64,000 nucleotides of DNA from Amorphochlora amoebiformis (GCA_054601695.1 BAAHQB010000012.1:1302001-1366000); one strand, 5' to 3'. Numbered from the stretch's first letter, positions 29,197 through 58,953 are shown. Numbers and translations are program-made. Notes: a model not told the origin generated them from the letters alone.

Positions 29197-30374
29197 GTAA
29201 GCATATATATAAGTTCAATGTTATACACATAATATTATACATACGTATGAATATATATATATATATATATACATATATATATACTGTATGTATACATGTA
29301 TGTATATGTGTATGTGTATGTTTACATATTAAATTAGAGTTAGCATTCAGGTTTAGGGTTAGGGTTTAGGTCATCAGGATATATGTCATTATAGGGGTTA
29401 GATAATGGTTATGGTTACGGTTTAAGGTCAGGGTTAAGGTTAAGATTAGGGTTAGTATTAGAATGAAGGTTTAAAATTCCTGTTAGGGTTACGGATAGGG
29501 TTAGGGTTAGGGATAGGGTAAGGATAAGGATTAGGGTTAAGGATAGCATTAGGGTTAGGGTAAGTGTTAGGTTTAGGATTATGGAAAGGAAAGGATCACA
29601 TGGAAAGGTTAGGGTTAGGGTTAGGGTTAGGGTTAGGGTTAGGGTTAAGCTTAGGGTTAGAGTTAGGGTTATGGTTAAGGATAGCAATAGGGTTAGGGTA
29701 AGATTTAGGGTTAGGGTTATGGAAAGGAAAGGACCAGGTTGAAAGGTTAGGGTTAGGGTTAGGGTTAGGGTTAAGATTAGGGTTAGAGTTAGGGTTAGGG
29801 TTAAGGTTAGCAATAGGGTTAGGGTAAGGGTTAGGGTTAGGGTTATGGTAGGTTAGGATCAGATGGAAAGGTCAGGGTTAGGGTTAGGGTTAAGGTTAGG
29901 GTTAGGGTTAAGGATAGCAATAGGGTTAGGGTAAGGGTTAGGGTTAGGGTTATGGAAGGTTAGGATCAGATGGAAAGGTTAGGGTTAGGGTTAGGGTTAG
30001 GGTTAGGGTTAGGGTTAGGGTTATGATTAGGGTTAGGGTTAGGGTTAAGGATAGCATTAGGGTTAGGGTAAGGGAAGATTAGGGTTAGGGTTATGTATAG
30101 GTTAGGGTGAGATGGAAAGGCTAGGGTTAGGATCAAATTATTCAGCATGTCTTAATCCGTTGACCTTGGCTCGGTTAGGGCTAGGGTAAGGATCAGATTA
30201 TTCAGCATGTTTCAGCCTGAGGACCATTCGACCCTCAACAGTATGGGGCTTTAGTGGTTAGGTTAGGGTTAGGCTTAGGGTTGGGTTAAGGGTAGCATTT
30301 GGGTTAGGGTAAGGGTTAAGGTTAGGGTTAGGGTTAAGGTTAGGGTTTGGGTTTTGGATAGCATTAGGATATCA

Positions 30375-30406
<32 letters not shown>

Positions 30407-30931
30407 AAAATATGATATAAGGATCTGAGACTGAGAAAATACAGCGAGGTTCGTTGTCATCCTTTCTTAAAGGAACACTTTGGAGGTATTTAAATACATA
30501 TATATATATATATTACATATATGTAACTATAGGATCCTAGGATCAACACTTTCAAGTTAAATCCATCCGAATATGTATATATATATATATATATATTTAT
30601 GTTTTTATATATGTGTATGCGAATACAATAATCATGATCGCACTTTGGAGGTGAATGAAATGCCGAGTATACATGTGGTGACACTCAGATTGTTGGGAGC
30701 GCCTTGTGCTACAGCAATGTGAGGTCCCTCTTTCACTCTTCCCTCTTCTTATAAAAATAATGTGTGTTCATATGCATGAGTATATGTAAGTATATATATA
30801 TATATAGATATATATATATATGTATATATGTAGGTATATATATGTATTTATATATATATATGTAAAGATATATGCACATATATATACATATATGTATATA
30901 TAGGTATGTATTTGGACATATTTATAAACAT

Positions 30932-30993
<62 letters not shown>

Positions 30994-31397
30994 ATGTATG
31001 TATATGTATATATATATATATATCATGATATATGTATGTAATACATAGGTATGTATCTAGAGTGAGAATGAGCTACAGAGCGGGAACGAGATTGATGCAT
31101 ACTTACATACATATACCGATATACATATATATATATGTTTATATATGTATATATATTATTATTATTATTATATATGTATATATATATATATATATATATT
31201 CCCAAATGTATATATTACGTACAATATTAACATATAAGTATATATATATATGTATATATGTATGTACAGTATATAAATACATATGCATGTCTATATAATA
31301 CTTGATATATGTGTAGATATTTACCTAAATATTTTAATATATATATTTTTTTAACTGCAAAGTTATATATTACATTACATTTGTATTTGTATATATA

Positions 31398-31447
<50 letters not shown>

Positions 31448-31852
31448 TATATAAATACACATATATGCATATATATATATATAGAATGTATATAATATAT
31501 CCCTCAGGCTCCTAGAAAACCATTCATAGAAAGCAGTACTGACCTCTCCGGCTTCGTGAGATGTAGTCCTAACCTTAACCCTAGCCTTAACCCTAACCCT
31601 AAACTCTTATCTATAGCCACACAATGTGGAGTCAATGGTCCTAGGACTAAGACGTGCTGAATATGGTATCCTAACCCTGAACCTTCCCTATGCCTAGTGG
31701 TAAGCTTACGGTATCCTGACTCAAAGATGGCGACGAATAATCGTGAGCGAAGGGCGAGGGATAAGGTATGTCTTGGTAAACAAATATATATGTACATATA
31801 TATACATCTATGTGTCCGTGTGTGTAGATACATTTTTGTACATATATACTTT

Positions 31853-31903
<51 letters not shown>

Positions 31904-32241
31904 ACACATGCACACATATATGTATAATACACACACATAAAATATATATATAATTATGTACACATGCACATGTAAATATATACAGATACACACACATAAA
32001 TGTATTATGAACCTATTATGTATATTTTATGTATACATATAGATATTTACATATACATATATATATTTACATATGTATAGTTACATATATATTTTTATGA
32101 AAATAATACATGCATGTATTATACATACGTATATTATACATAAATATACATATGAAAAGGCTTACATAAATTTTGTAAGTATAAATACACCTTTTTCGGT
32201 ACATATGTGTATCTAGATGTCTGTGTATAGTTTATATATAC

Positions 32242-32276
<35 letters not shown>

Positions 32277-32455
32277 TGTATAATATATATAGGTTCATGT
32301 TTATATACTAGATATATGTAGAAACACCCACATTGGGACTCGCAAATACATATATATATATATATATACTCATGTAGAAACACCTATGTTAGGACTGCCA
32401 TTTGCGAAGTAAAACCTGACAGCCGAACCTAGCGAACATGACCGATATAATTTAA
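22211..32455 (+). CDS. AGC-family protein kinase-like protein, predicted pseudokinase, 18 exons
   Basis: Exons: 22211-22233, 23023-23091, 23289-23327, 23655-23726, 24120-24187, 24827-24907, 25145-25208, 25630-25678, 26411-26461, 27035-27100, 27217-27259, 27626-27706, 27836-27882, 30422-30485, 30689-30723, 31508-31562, 31698-31765, and probable last exon 32423-32455 (stop TAA). They sum to 336 codons in one phase-consistent frame. Kinase landmarks: [12 protein letters not shown] (Gly loop, degenerate), [13 protein letters not shown] (Lys kept), [20 protein letters not shown] (hinge), [12 protein letters not shown], then YLALCPES where YRDLKPEN is expected, [12 protein letters not shown] before a DYL in place of DFG, MDYVPPE (APE), [25 protein letters not shown], then an AGC-like tail (CWERL, APRKPF). 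The fold matches PKA/PKG kinases, but the catalytic Asp is Ala, the loop Lys is Cys and Asn is Ser. The true 5' end is probably further upstream. Confidence 0.87.
22600..22860 (-). mobile_element. Dispersed repeat family A, copy 1
   Basis: On the minus strand it reads TCGCTCGAGATCCCGAGATT, GCTGGAGATCATCTCC, then TAGTAACGGGGCTTCA, TGTTAGGTGACGAG and a CTCCCCGAAGATTC end. Copies at 34020 and 35110 share these blocks in the same order. It is intronic in the kinase-like gene. No coding potential or transposase is seen; it could be a SINE or MITE. Confidence 0.6.
23328..23476. repeat. Degenerate TTAGGG array at the start of a kinase-gene intron
   Basis: Begins within 12 bases of the donor at 23328 and runs as GGTTAGGG, GGCTAGTT and GGTTAGTG variants. 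A block GTTAGGGCTATGGTTAGGC is repeated. Confidence 0.85.
24020..25140. repeat. Telomere-like arrays filling three kinase-gene introns
   Basis: CCCTAA-type repeats run up to the acceptor at 24119. After exon 24120-24187 the donor is the first unit of a TTAGGG array (G, then GTTAGGG). That intron ends in CCCTAA units and CCTAG before exon 24827. TTAGGG units resume right after exon 24827-24907. The arrays contain six copies of a conserved non-telomeric block starting at about 24271, 24420, 24480, 24623, 24940 and 25001. Confidence 0.9.
25225..25930. repeat. CCCTAA-type repeats flanking exon 25630-25678
   Basis: CCCTAA variants lie just after the donor at 25209, provide the acceptor CTAACCCTAAG before 25630, and follow the donor at 25679 through about 25930. 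(TA)n sits in the middle of the first intron. Confidence 0.8.
28470..29095. repeat. CCCTAA-oriented degenerate telomere-like array
   Basis: About 600 bp of CCCTAA and variants with recurring internal blocks AATGCTATCCTTAACCC and CATCTGATCCTA, plus reverse-oriented copies of the conserved element at about 28590-28640, 28905-28955 and 28965-28995. It lies inside the 2.5-kb intron between exons 27836-27882 and 30422-30485. Confidence 0.9.
29330..30370. repeat. TTAGGG-oriented degenerate telomere-like array
   Basis: About 1 kb of TTAGGG with a higher-order unit of roughly 100-150 bp built from AAGGATAGCATTAGGG, GGGTTATGGAAAGG and GATCAGATGGAAAGG. It is inverted relative to 28470-29095 in the same intron. 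Conserved-element copies lie at about 30127-30170 and 30189-30235. Confidence 0.9.
31563..31697. repeat. CCCTAA-type repeats forming a short kinase-gene intron
   Basis: The intron begins GTAGTCCTAACCTTAACCC, contains one reverse copy of the conserved element (about 31620-31670), and ends CCCTATGCCTAG. Nearly all of the 135 nt is telomere-like or conserved element. Confidence 0.8.
32318..32405. repeat. Two direct copies of a 33-bp unit
   Basis: ATGTAGAAACACCCACATT at 32318 and ATGTAGAAACACCTATGTT at 32372, each followed by a related GGACT tail, separated by (TA)n. It lies in the last kinase-gene intron. Confidence 0.6.
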
Positions 32456-32795
32456 TCACGTGTGCTGTAGATCATCATACTAATCAGAGTATATCTAGTA
32501 TATCTCAAATAAAATCATTGACTAAGTATTACTGTATTACCATTCATTTGCAGTATTCCAGGAGATCGTAGTGGTTATGTTAATAAATACTAGAAATATC
32601 TAAATATTTATCTAGTGATTGGAATCTCATGTCTATAACGTTACTATCTAGACTCATACTATATTCTAGTTAACTCTAGTAATTAACCGCTGATGATCAT
32701 CGCGCATAGGACTAGTAGAAAAAGGTCAATTTTTCTACATTAATTTGATTAAGCCACTTGTATATCTAATATATTCTCACATTTACTCGCTCCTA
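32456..32795. other. Convergent 3' intergenic region, CTAG-rich
   Basis: 340 bp between the predicted stop codons of the kinase-like and carrier genes. It has no (TA)n but about eight CTAG tetramers, mostly TCTAGT or ACTAGA. No gene is seen. Confidence 0.6.
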
Positions 32796-32942
32796 CTAGC
32801 AATCAGCGACGTTGAAGTGTCGCTGTAGGCCGTTCCACACTATCGTGAAGAAAGCTCCTTGAAGGCAGTTAGTCATTAGTCTCACCCGAAGCCCGCGAGT
32901 TACAAACCTGTGCACGGTATCAATGCTTAAAAAGGAGTATGG

Positions 32943-32974
<32 letters not shown>

Positions 32975-33410
32975 TATATATATATATATATAAATATAGT
33001 TGTATGTATACAACATAGATAATCTAGATAATGTGCAATAAGTTAGCAGAGATAATCTTCATGGTGTAATCATTTAAATGTTAAATTTATTTTTTTTTTT
33101 GAGGTATTTACTGTTTACGTAATTCACATCACGAATACATACATATATATAATATATATACACATATATACATTATGTATATATATATATACATACATGT
33201 ATATTTCAAACATATATGCATACATTTAGGTATTTCCATGTTATATGTATGATGAATATGATTCTTGAAAACGCATATATATACGCATATATATATATAT
33301 ATTATATATATGCATGTATACATATTACACATACACATACATACATATATATTTATATTCATGTTTACATATATACATTGTTGTTTTAGTACAAATACTG
33401 AATCTTAAAC

Positions 33411-33465
<55 letters not shown>

Positions 33466-33907
33466 AATATATGTATATACATATTATACATCGATAATTA
33501 TTATTCTTATGCATATATGTATACGTACATAGATACGCATCTAGATTTTCTAATGTAGAGTCAGACAAACCCAAGAAGTCCATCTGAGCCCACGATCTCC
33601 GAAAAGGCCTTGAAATATCCGACTGAATTATGCGTTGTCTGTCTATGCGTCTTGAGAACCTAAAATGAGGACAAACATTTATCAAACAACATGCTATTTC
33701 ATTCAGAGATGTATACTTACACTTAGGTATATGCAAATGTACTTATATACTTACATATATATATATATATTTATATTTATGTATATATGTACCTCTCCAT
33801 ACATGTGTATACATATATAATATACATATGTATATATGTATATATATACATGTATCCTCCTCTATATACATATTAAAATATTTATATATAAAGATATATA
33901 CATACTC

Positions 33908-33940
<33 letters not shown>

Positions 33941-34280
33941 CATGTATAATATATTTACACACACATATATATATATATATGTGTATATATGTACATAAAT
34001 TACATTGTTACGTTCATATAAAGTATAGCAGCGACAGTCTGGAGATCCCGGAGACTGCCGGGGATCGTCTCGTCCAGTGCTATCTGGTACTACCCAATGG
34101 GCTTCATGCTATTAGGTGACAAAGCGTGACATCACGCCATACCAACCTCCATAACTTTCCCCGAAGGTTCTGCCAAAGTAAGCAAGTTACCGATGGTAAT
34201 CATTCGTCATAATCCAACTGGAACTCAGCCAACTACTGGACTATCTTCTACTATAACAGTATGGTACCAATATTGTATGC

Positions 34281-34326
<46 letters not shown>

Positions 34327-34696
34327 AGATATATAGATACATATGTATAAAATATTACATATATAATCTATGTGCAAAATACATTACTTTTAGAGATCAA
34401 CATACCTCAAGAAAATTTGTCGATACATCCGACGCGAATGTAGAAAGGATACCGATCATGCTAAATATCCATATATAATATATACATTTATAAATACACA
34501 TGTACATATATTGATGTGTGTCAAAATGCATACATACACACACACATATATATAAATGTATCATATATATATATATATGTATATATCATATAAATATATA
34601 TGTATAAATATGTATACATAAATATCATATATGTACAGATATATATGTACATATCTTTTCCATGTGTACATTTACAGATGTATATTCATATTTCAT

Positions 34697-34727
<31 letters not shown>

Positions 34728-34895
34728 TGTCATATACATGTATACCTAAATACATTTATATATATATATATATTATATATATATATATATATTGATACAC
34801 ACATTTGCATAAGTATATGTAGACATATGCATATACATATATATATATATATATATATTTGCATATATATCGTATAAATTATATATAAATATGTA

Positions 34896-34943
<48 letters not shown>

Positions 34944-35713
34944 TCCAGATCAGGTTTTACCCATCCCGTATACGTTGGCGATGATCTGGATAATGGGCCC
35001 AACGGGCGTTCAGCTCGTTATACACGAAAAACCTACATATTTACAAAGAAACGATGTAATTAGCATGAGGGCTCGCTCAATGAGTAGATATCGACATGAT
35101 ATAGAAACAGAGTCATAGATATTCTAGAGATCGCTGGAGATCCCGAGATTGCTCGAGATCTTCTCACCACGTTCTGCCCGGTAATAGTTCTTAGTAACGG
35201 GATTTCAACTATTAGGCGGTAAGGCGCTATATAAAGCCATGTCAGCTCGGAGCTTTTCGAAGATTTGAGTGTTCGAGAACTGTATTCCGAAATGTTCAAA
35301 TGCGCACGTGTTTCAGCTGCTAATCATATTTTAAGTCGTATAACCCAAGGGACTAATTCAAACGGGTCTCAACCAAAGCATCGGTGGTACATCATACCGC
35401 TGCGATACACAATATGTATACATATACATATATAATATATATGCACGTGCATATGTTTATATATATATATATATGTATATTTATTATTTATACATATATG
35501 GATATATATATTATGTACTATATATATATATATATGTATATATATAAATATATTATTTAGACACATGTACATGTATACACACACATATGTATGAATATAT
35601 TATATAAACATTTATATATGTATATATATATATATGTATATATGCGTATTTGTATATAATATATACATGTATATATTTTTATATGTATGTATATGTACAT
35701 AAATAGTATATAT

Positions 35714-35749
<36 letters not shown>

Positions 35750-35775
35750 ATATGTATACATTTGTATATATATGT

Positions 35776-35818
<43 letters not shown>

Positions 35819-35870
35819 CATATATACATATATATACACATATATATATATATACATGTACATATATATG

Positions 35871-35919
<49 letters not shown>

Positions 35920-36019
35920 GTATATATACCACGCGAAGTTGCCTACTAGGGCGGATACGTATATCGCAGAGCTTCCATGCCATAATACTCTAATCCCCTA
36001 ACATTATATACATTTTTAC

Positions 36020-36073
<54 letters not shown>

Positions 36074-36245
36074 GTGTATATTACGAATTATTTATATCCT
36101 TATTCATATATGTATATATATATATATATATATATACGTGTATATATATATATATATATGTATATGTATACATATATGTATGTATCTTCTTTCATGATGC
36201 TATGGAGAATATACATACGTATATATATTTATATATAAATATATG

Positions 36246-36276
<31 letters not shown>

Positions 36277-36634
36277 TTATAATGTAGGTATGTATATGAT
36301 GTATGTGTATGTACATATGTAAACATTCAAAACAGGTATATATATATATATATTTATATTATATATACATACATATATATATATATTTCTATATATATAT
36401 ATATTAATATATATATATATATAAATATATATTTTTAAATGTGTATGTATCTATATATTTATATATACATGAACACACACACATACTATATATATATATA
36501 CATATATGTATATAAATATATATATTGAAAATTTACATACGTAATTACAAAATGTAAGTATCTATATATATATATATATATATACACATATATATATATA
36601 CTTGCACATTATACGCATATATACACATATGCAT

Positions 36635-36669
<35 letters not shown>

Positions 36670-36716
36670 TTATATATATATAAATACATGTATGTATATA
36701 TTTATATGTATATATA

Positions 36717-36749
<33 letters not shown>

Positions 36750-36766
36750 AAGATTTGTAGACTTAT

Positions 36767-36848
<82 letters not shown>

Positions 36849-36972
36849 TATGTATAAATATATGTACATAATATACATATGATATGTAAATGTATATATA
36901 TATATATATTTAGATATCTAACATTATATAAATATGTATTTGTAATATATATATACACACACATATATATAC

Positions 36973-37029
<57 letters not shown>

Positions 37030-37066
37030 TATGATACATACATACACATGTATGTATATATGTGTT

Positions 37067-37099
<33 letters not shown>

Positions 37100-37146
37100 G
37101 TTAACGTTATATACATATATATATGTATGTATCTATTATATATATG

Positions 37147-37181
<35 letters not shown>

Positions 37182-37390
37182 ATATATGCGAATATGCCAT
37201 AATATATATGTATGTACAAATACACATATATACGTATGTTTATATATACGTATATAATATAATAAATAAATAAATAAATATATATATATACATATGTATA
37301 TGTGTATATGTGTATAATATATATATATATATACGTATATATATATATATATATATAATGTATACATAGTGATATATATAATGTAATGTA

Positions 37391-37461
<71 letters not shown>

Positions 37462-37835
37462 TTATATAAGCATATATGTGTATGTATTTATTTGTAATAT
37501 GTATGTAAATAAGATACACCTTGCTTTTAATCTTGTAGTGGATAGCGGACTTGCCGAGGTTACCCCCGACCTGCAAAGACGTCTGTAACATGTCCAGAGG
37601 CGTGAAGGTTACCTGGATTTCACGCAATACACAAAAAACCAACTATCATGGATAATTTCGTGTTCAATATGGAAATTCTCTAATGATATCTTACACATCA
37701 CACTATCAATATTTATGAACATCCACATAATACATACACACATACATATATATATATATACATACACATATACATATACATATACACATATATACTTATA
37801 CATATGTGTGTGTTATATGTGTATGTGTACATTGA

Positions 37836-37873
<38 letters not shown>

Positions 37874-38046
37874 CATATACATATTCACACAGAAATGACA
37901 TGATACATGTTGCAATTTATATATGTAAATTAATATATATATACTACATATGTATTATATATATATATATATTATATATTATATATATATATATGTATTT
38001 ATTATTATATACATATATATATATATATACATATTATACATATATG

Positions 38047-38107
<61 letters not shown>

Positions 38108-38144
38108 GTATACAAATTATATTATATATATATATACATATAGA

Positions 38145-38181
<37 letters not shown>

Positions 38182-38788
38182 TGTATATATTCTTATGTTC
38201 CTTGCGTAGTGTTATATTTCAGGTGACCTTCCAAAGCGCGGCGCAAGACGCTGAGCAGAAAGTCTTACCCCAAAGGGGGATATCGCGATTCAAAGAGTCC
38301 AAAAATGTGATTGACGCCTGGGAGTGCAGATGAGGGTGTAAGAACACGGAGGGATTCAACATTAATGCATACTTGGTTCGCCGCGGTCGATCCAAATCGA
38401 ATGAGAGGTGCATTAAGGATTGCGAACGAGTAACCCCTGTAAAACCTTAGAAAACCTCCGTCTCGCCACAGTATACGCACCTTTATACCGAAAACACGTC
38501 ACACATGTTACAAAGAAAGTGACAAACCGAACCACGTTTCTCCACACCAGACTTCCTTTCTTTAAAGCCCTTTCATAGCGCCTTAATCCCACCAAGCCCA
38601 CGTACTGTATCTGTAGCGTTTGTCCCATGGCGGTATTGATATCGCATGATGGTGTGAAGCCACATGAACGATGTAATCTGGGCTGACATCGCTGCCGACC
38701 CTGTTAAGCCGGCATGCCCCCCCATCCTAATAGCCCGAAGGAATGCCGCATGCGTGGACGAAGGGGCATTCTTTCGGTCTTTATCCAT
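32796..38788 (-). CDS. Mitochondrial carrier family (SLC25-type) protein
   Basis: Exons: 38788-38606 (ATG), 38480-38373, 38317-38228, 37612-37520, 35989-35930, 34460-34406, 33659-33571, 32907-32796 (TAG). Three carrier repeats are visible. Repeat 1 ends [16 protein letters not shown] then [12 protein letters not shown]. Repeat 2 has [20 protein letters not shown] and, after a gap, [17 protein letters not shown]. Repeat 3 has [32 protein letters not shown], then [13 protein letters not shown]. Only repeat 2 keeps the PxD motif; repeats 1 and 3 are altered (WLHTIMR, NFLEVLK). Exon 37520 ends in phase 0 and exon 35930-35989 starts in phase 2, so one small exon in 36000-37500 is missing from the model (36180-36210 is a weak candidate). 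Predicted role: metabolite transport across the inner mitochondrial membrane, substrate unknown. Confidence 0.9.
34020..34260 (+). mobile_element. Dispersed repeat family A, copy 2
   Basis: Contains CTGGAGATCCCGGAGACTGC, GGGCTTCATGCTATTAGGTG, then AAAGCGTGACATCACGCC and CTTTCCCCGAAGGTTC. Same block order as the copy at 22600 (reversed). It lies in a carrier-gene intron. Confidence 0.6.
34911..34942. repeat. (AAT)n trinucleotide array
   Basis: About ten AAT units in a carrier-gene intron. Confidence 0.9.
35110..35290 (+). mobile_element. Dispersed repeat family A, copy 3
   Basis: Contains GCTGGAGATCCCGAGATTGC, TAGTAACGGGATTTCAACTA, TTAGGCGGTAAGGCG and TTTTCGAAGATTTGAG. It shares block order with copies 1 and 2 but is more diverged at its 3' end. 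It lies in a carrier-gene intron. Confidence 0.6.
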
Positions 38789-39529
38789 ATTTTTCAGTTG
38801 GTTCGACTCACAAAAGTGCGAATTCAAAGCCAGAAGCTCGTCTCAGTGCCGGGGCATTCCAACCGGCGTCATGACGACACGGGACAGTCGGGGGACAGTA
38901 CTCTCCTAGGATGCCGAAGAATTTAGAAAATGGATATTAGATATATAGATATCTGCATAGTAATGATAAGATATGATTCCAATTAGCTTTTCGGCCTACA
39001 TGGATGCCAAAGCGTCCACGGAAGGAACGCTTTGGAAGGTATATATCGCCCATTATGGACCCTCACGTAACATTTTGGGCTTTTATCTGACCATAAATCG
39101 TATAATCTACCTTCAGCAGTCCCAGGAAACGCAAGAAATTGGTATACATTCAATGGTTTCCCTGTAACAAATCCTATCCCAACATGGCCAACCCAAACCC
39201 CCTGCCCGAATTCCACTCCCCCCCCTTTTCCATCCTTTCATTTCGCCGGTCATACTTTTTTGGGTTTATGTGAGGTCGCATCGATGCCCTCGAAGGAGAT
39301 TCTCAACCCATACAAACCTAAAAAACCAGGAATCGACGAAAGAATCTCTATTTTTTGCCCTTTCCGGAAGCCTTTATTCTGATAACCCCTCCTTAATATT
39401 GATCAGAGTGCGACAACCAATCTATATTTGGCAATCGATTGTTCTCGGAGAAGAAGCATGGCCCAAGTGTGAATACTAATCCATCGGAGGGCCCCACTCA
39501 TACATTACATATTTATAATTATAAAGCAT

Positions 39530-39584
<55 letters not shown>

Positions 39585-39598
39585 ATATATATATTATA

Positions 39599-39630
<32 letters not shown>

Positions 39631-39654
39631 TATATAAAGTATACTATTATACAA

Positions 39655-39693
<39 letters not shown>

Positions 39694-39812
39694 ATATATA
39701 TATATATATATAATATACATATAGGTAAATATATGATATTATATATATAGAAATTATATCCACACGAAATATACACATACTTTTTATTTAAGAAAATAAA
39801 TACACATATATG

Positions 39813-39848
<36 letters not shown>

Positions 39849-40129
39849 CGACATATATATATATATACATATATATATACATATATATACATACAATATA
39901 TATATTACATATTAATGATACAAGTGCAGATATGTTGCTGTTGTAGCTCTTCCTTAGTTTTAGTGTAAATATATATGTAAACAAATTTGTACATAAATAT
40001 GCATAAATTATATACATGTATTATATTACATATGTATGTTTATATATATACATATATACATATATATGTATATATGTATATACATATACATAATATATAT
40101 ATATATATGTATATATATGTATATGTATT

Positions 40130-40198
<69 letters not shown>

Positions 40199-40355
40199 TT
40201 TTATATATATATAATATATATATATATATATGTATATATGTATATATATATATTACCAAAAAAAACCAAAACAAAATAAATATATAATTGTTATATATAC
40301 TATCATATGTATATGTGTATATACATGTGTGTACTTACATATGTTTGTGTGTGTG

Positions 40356-40399
<44 letters not shown>

Positions 40400-40484
40400 A
40401 ATACATATATATATATATGTATGTGTATGTGAATATATACATATTATATGTATTTTTACTTACAAATATATGTATGTGTGTATA

Positions 40485-40530
<46 letters not shown>

Positions 40531-40703
40531 AAATACATTATGTTTCATGAATTATTCTACATATACATACATATGTATTTATATACATGTATATATACAT
40601 GTATATATATACACATACACACGCATAATATATACATATTTATATATATACATATGTATATATATATATAGACATATATGTGTATAAATATATATATATA
40701 TGG

Positions 40704-40734
<31 letters not shown>

Positions 40735-40763
40735 GTAAATATATATATATATATATATATGAA

Positions 40764-40820
<57 letters not shown>

Positions 40821-40852
40821 AATAGTTTTGCCATTCAATGTATAAATCTATA

Positions 40853-40901
<49 letters not shown>

Positions 40902-41060
40902 TATATATATTTATATATGTGTATATATAATATATATATATATATATATATGTACGTATTTACATGCAAAATATATATATATATATATATTTACATAAAT
41001 ATATATATATATATATATATGTACATAAATATATATACACATACATATATATATATCCAG
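38789..41060. other. Divergent upstream region of carrier and peptidase genes
   Basis: 38789-39520 is ordinary, non-repetitive sequence between divergent genes and probably holds both promoters. A possible peptidase first exon is 39000-39038 (ATG, MDAKASTEGTLWK, donor GTATAT). A downstream open frame at 39277-39381 (VASMPSKEILNPYKPKKPG...) has an acceptor but no donor before its stop, so it is not accepted. 39530-41050 is (TA)n with no exon that I can place, yet the peptidase N-terminus must lie here. Confidence 0.45.
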
Positions 41061-58657
<17,597 letters not shown>

Positions 58658-58915
58658 ACCCCGCCAACCTCAAGTTTCTACATTCCACACGCGTACATTT
58701 AATAATCTCTTAGTCTCTTTTTTAAATTAAGTTACACACGCAAAGAATAACGAAATAATAAAGAAAACGGAGAACATGGTTGCTGGAAGCCCATATCTCT
58801 TCTGGATCTCTGGCCAAATTAGTTAAATGTCTTAGTCGGATGTGAATTTGCTGTATTGAATGAATGTTCTTTACGCTGGCATGTTAGTTCATACAGCAGA
58901 GTGCATATGCGAAAC

Positions 58916-58953
<38 letters not shown>

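Noticed and set aside
23330-30370. A chromosome end or true telomere
   Set aside because: The arrays are degenerate, occur in both orientations, and are bounded by in-frame kinase exons on both sides, so they are internal.
33547-33666. Plus-strand frame reading [16 protein letters not shown]
   Set aside because: The minus-strand exon 33659-33571 in this place joins in phase to 34460-34406 and 32907-32796 and matches the carrier family; the plus frame matches nothing.
38664-38926. Plus-strand open frames over the carrier first exon
   Set aside because: Antisense shadows of the carrier exon 38606-38788, which aligns with the family on the minus strand.
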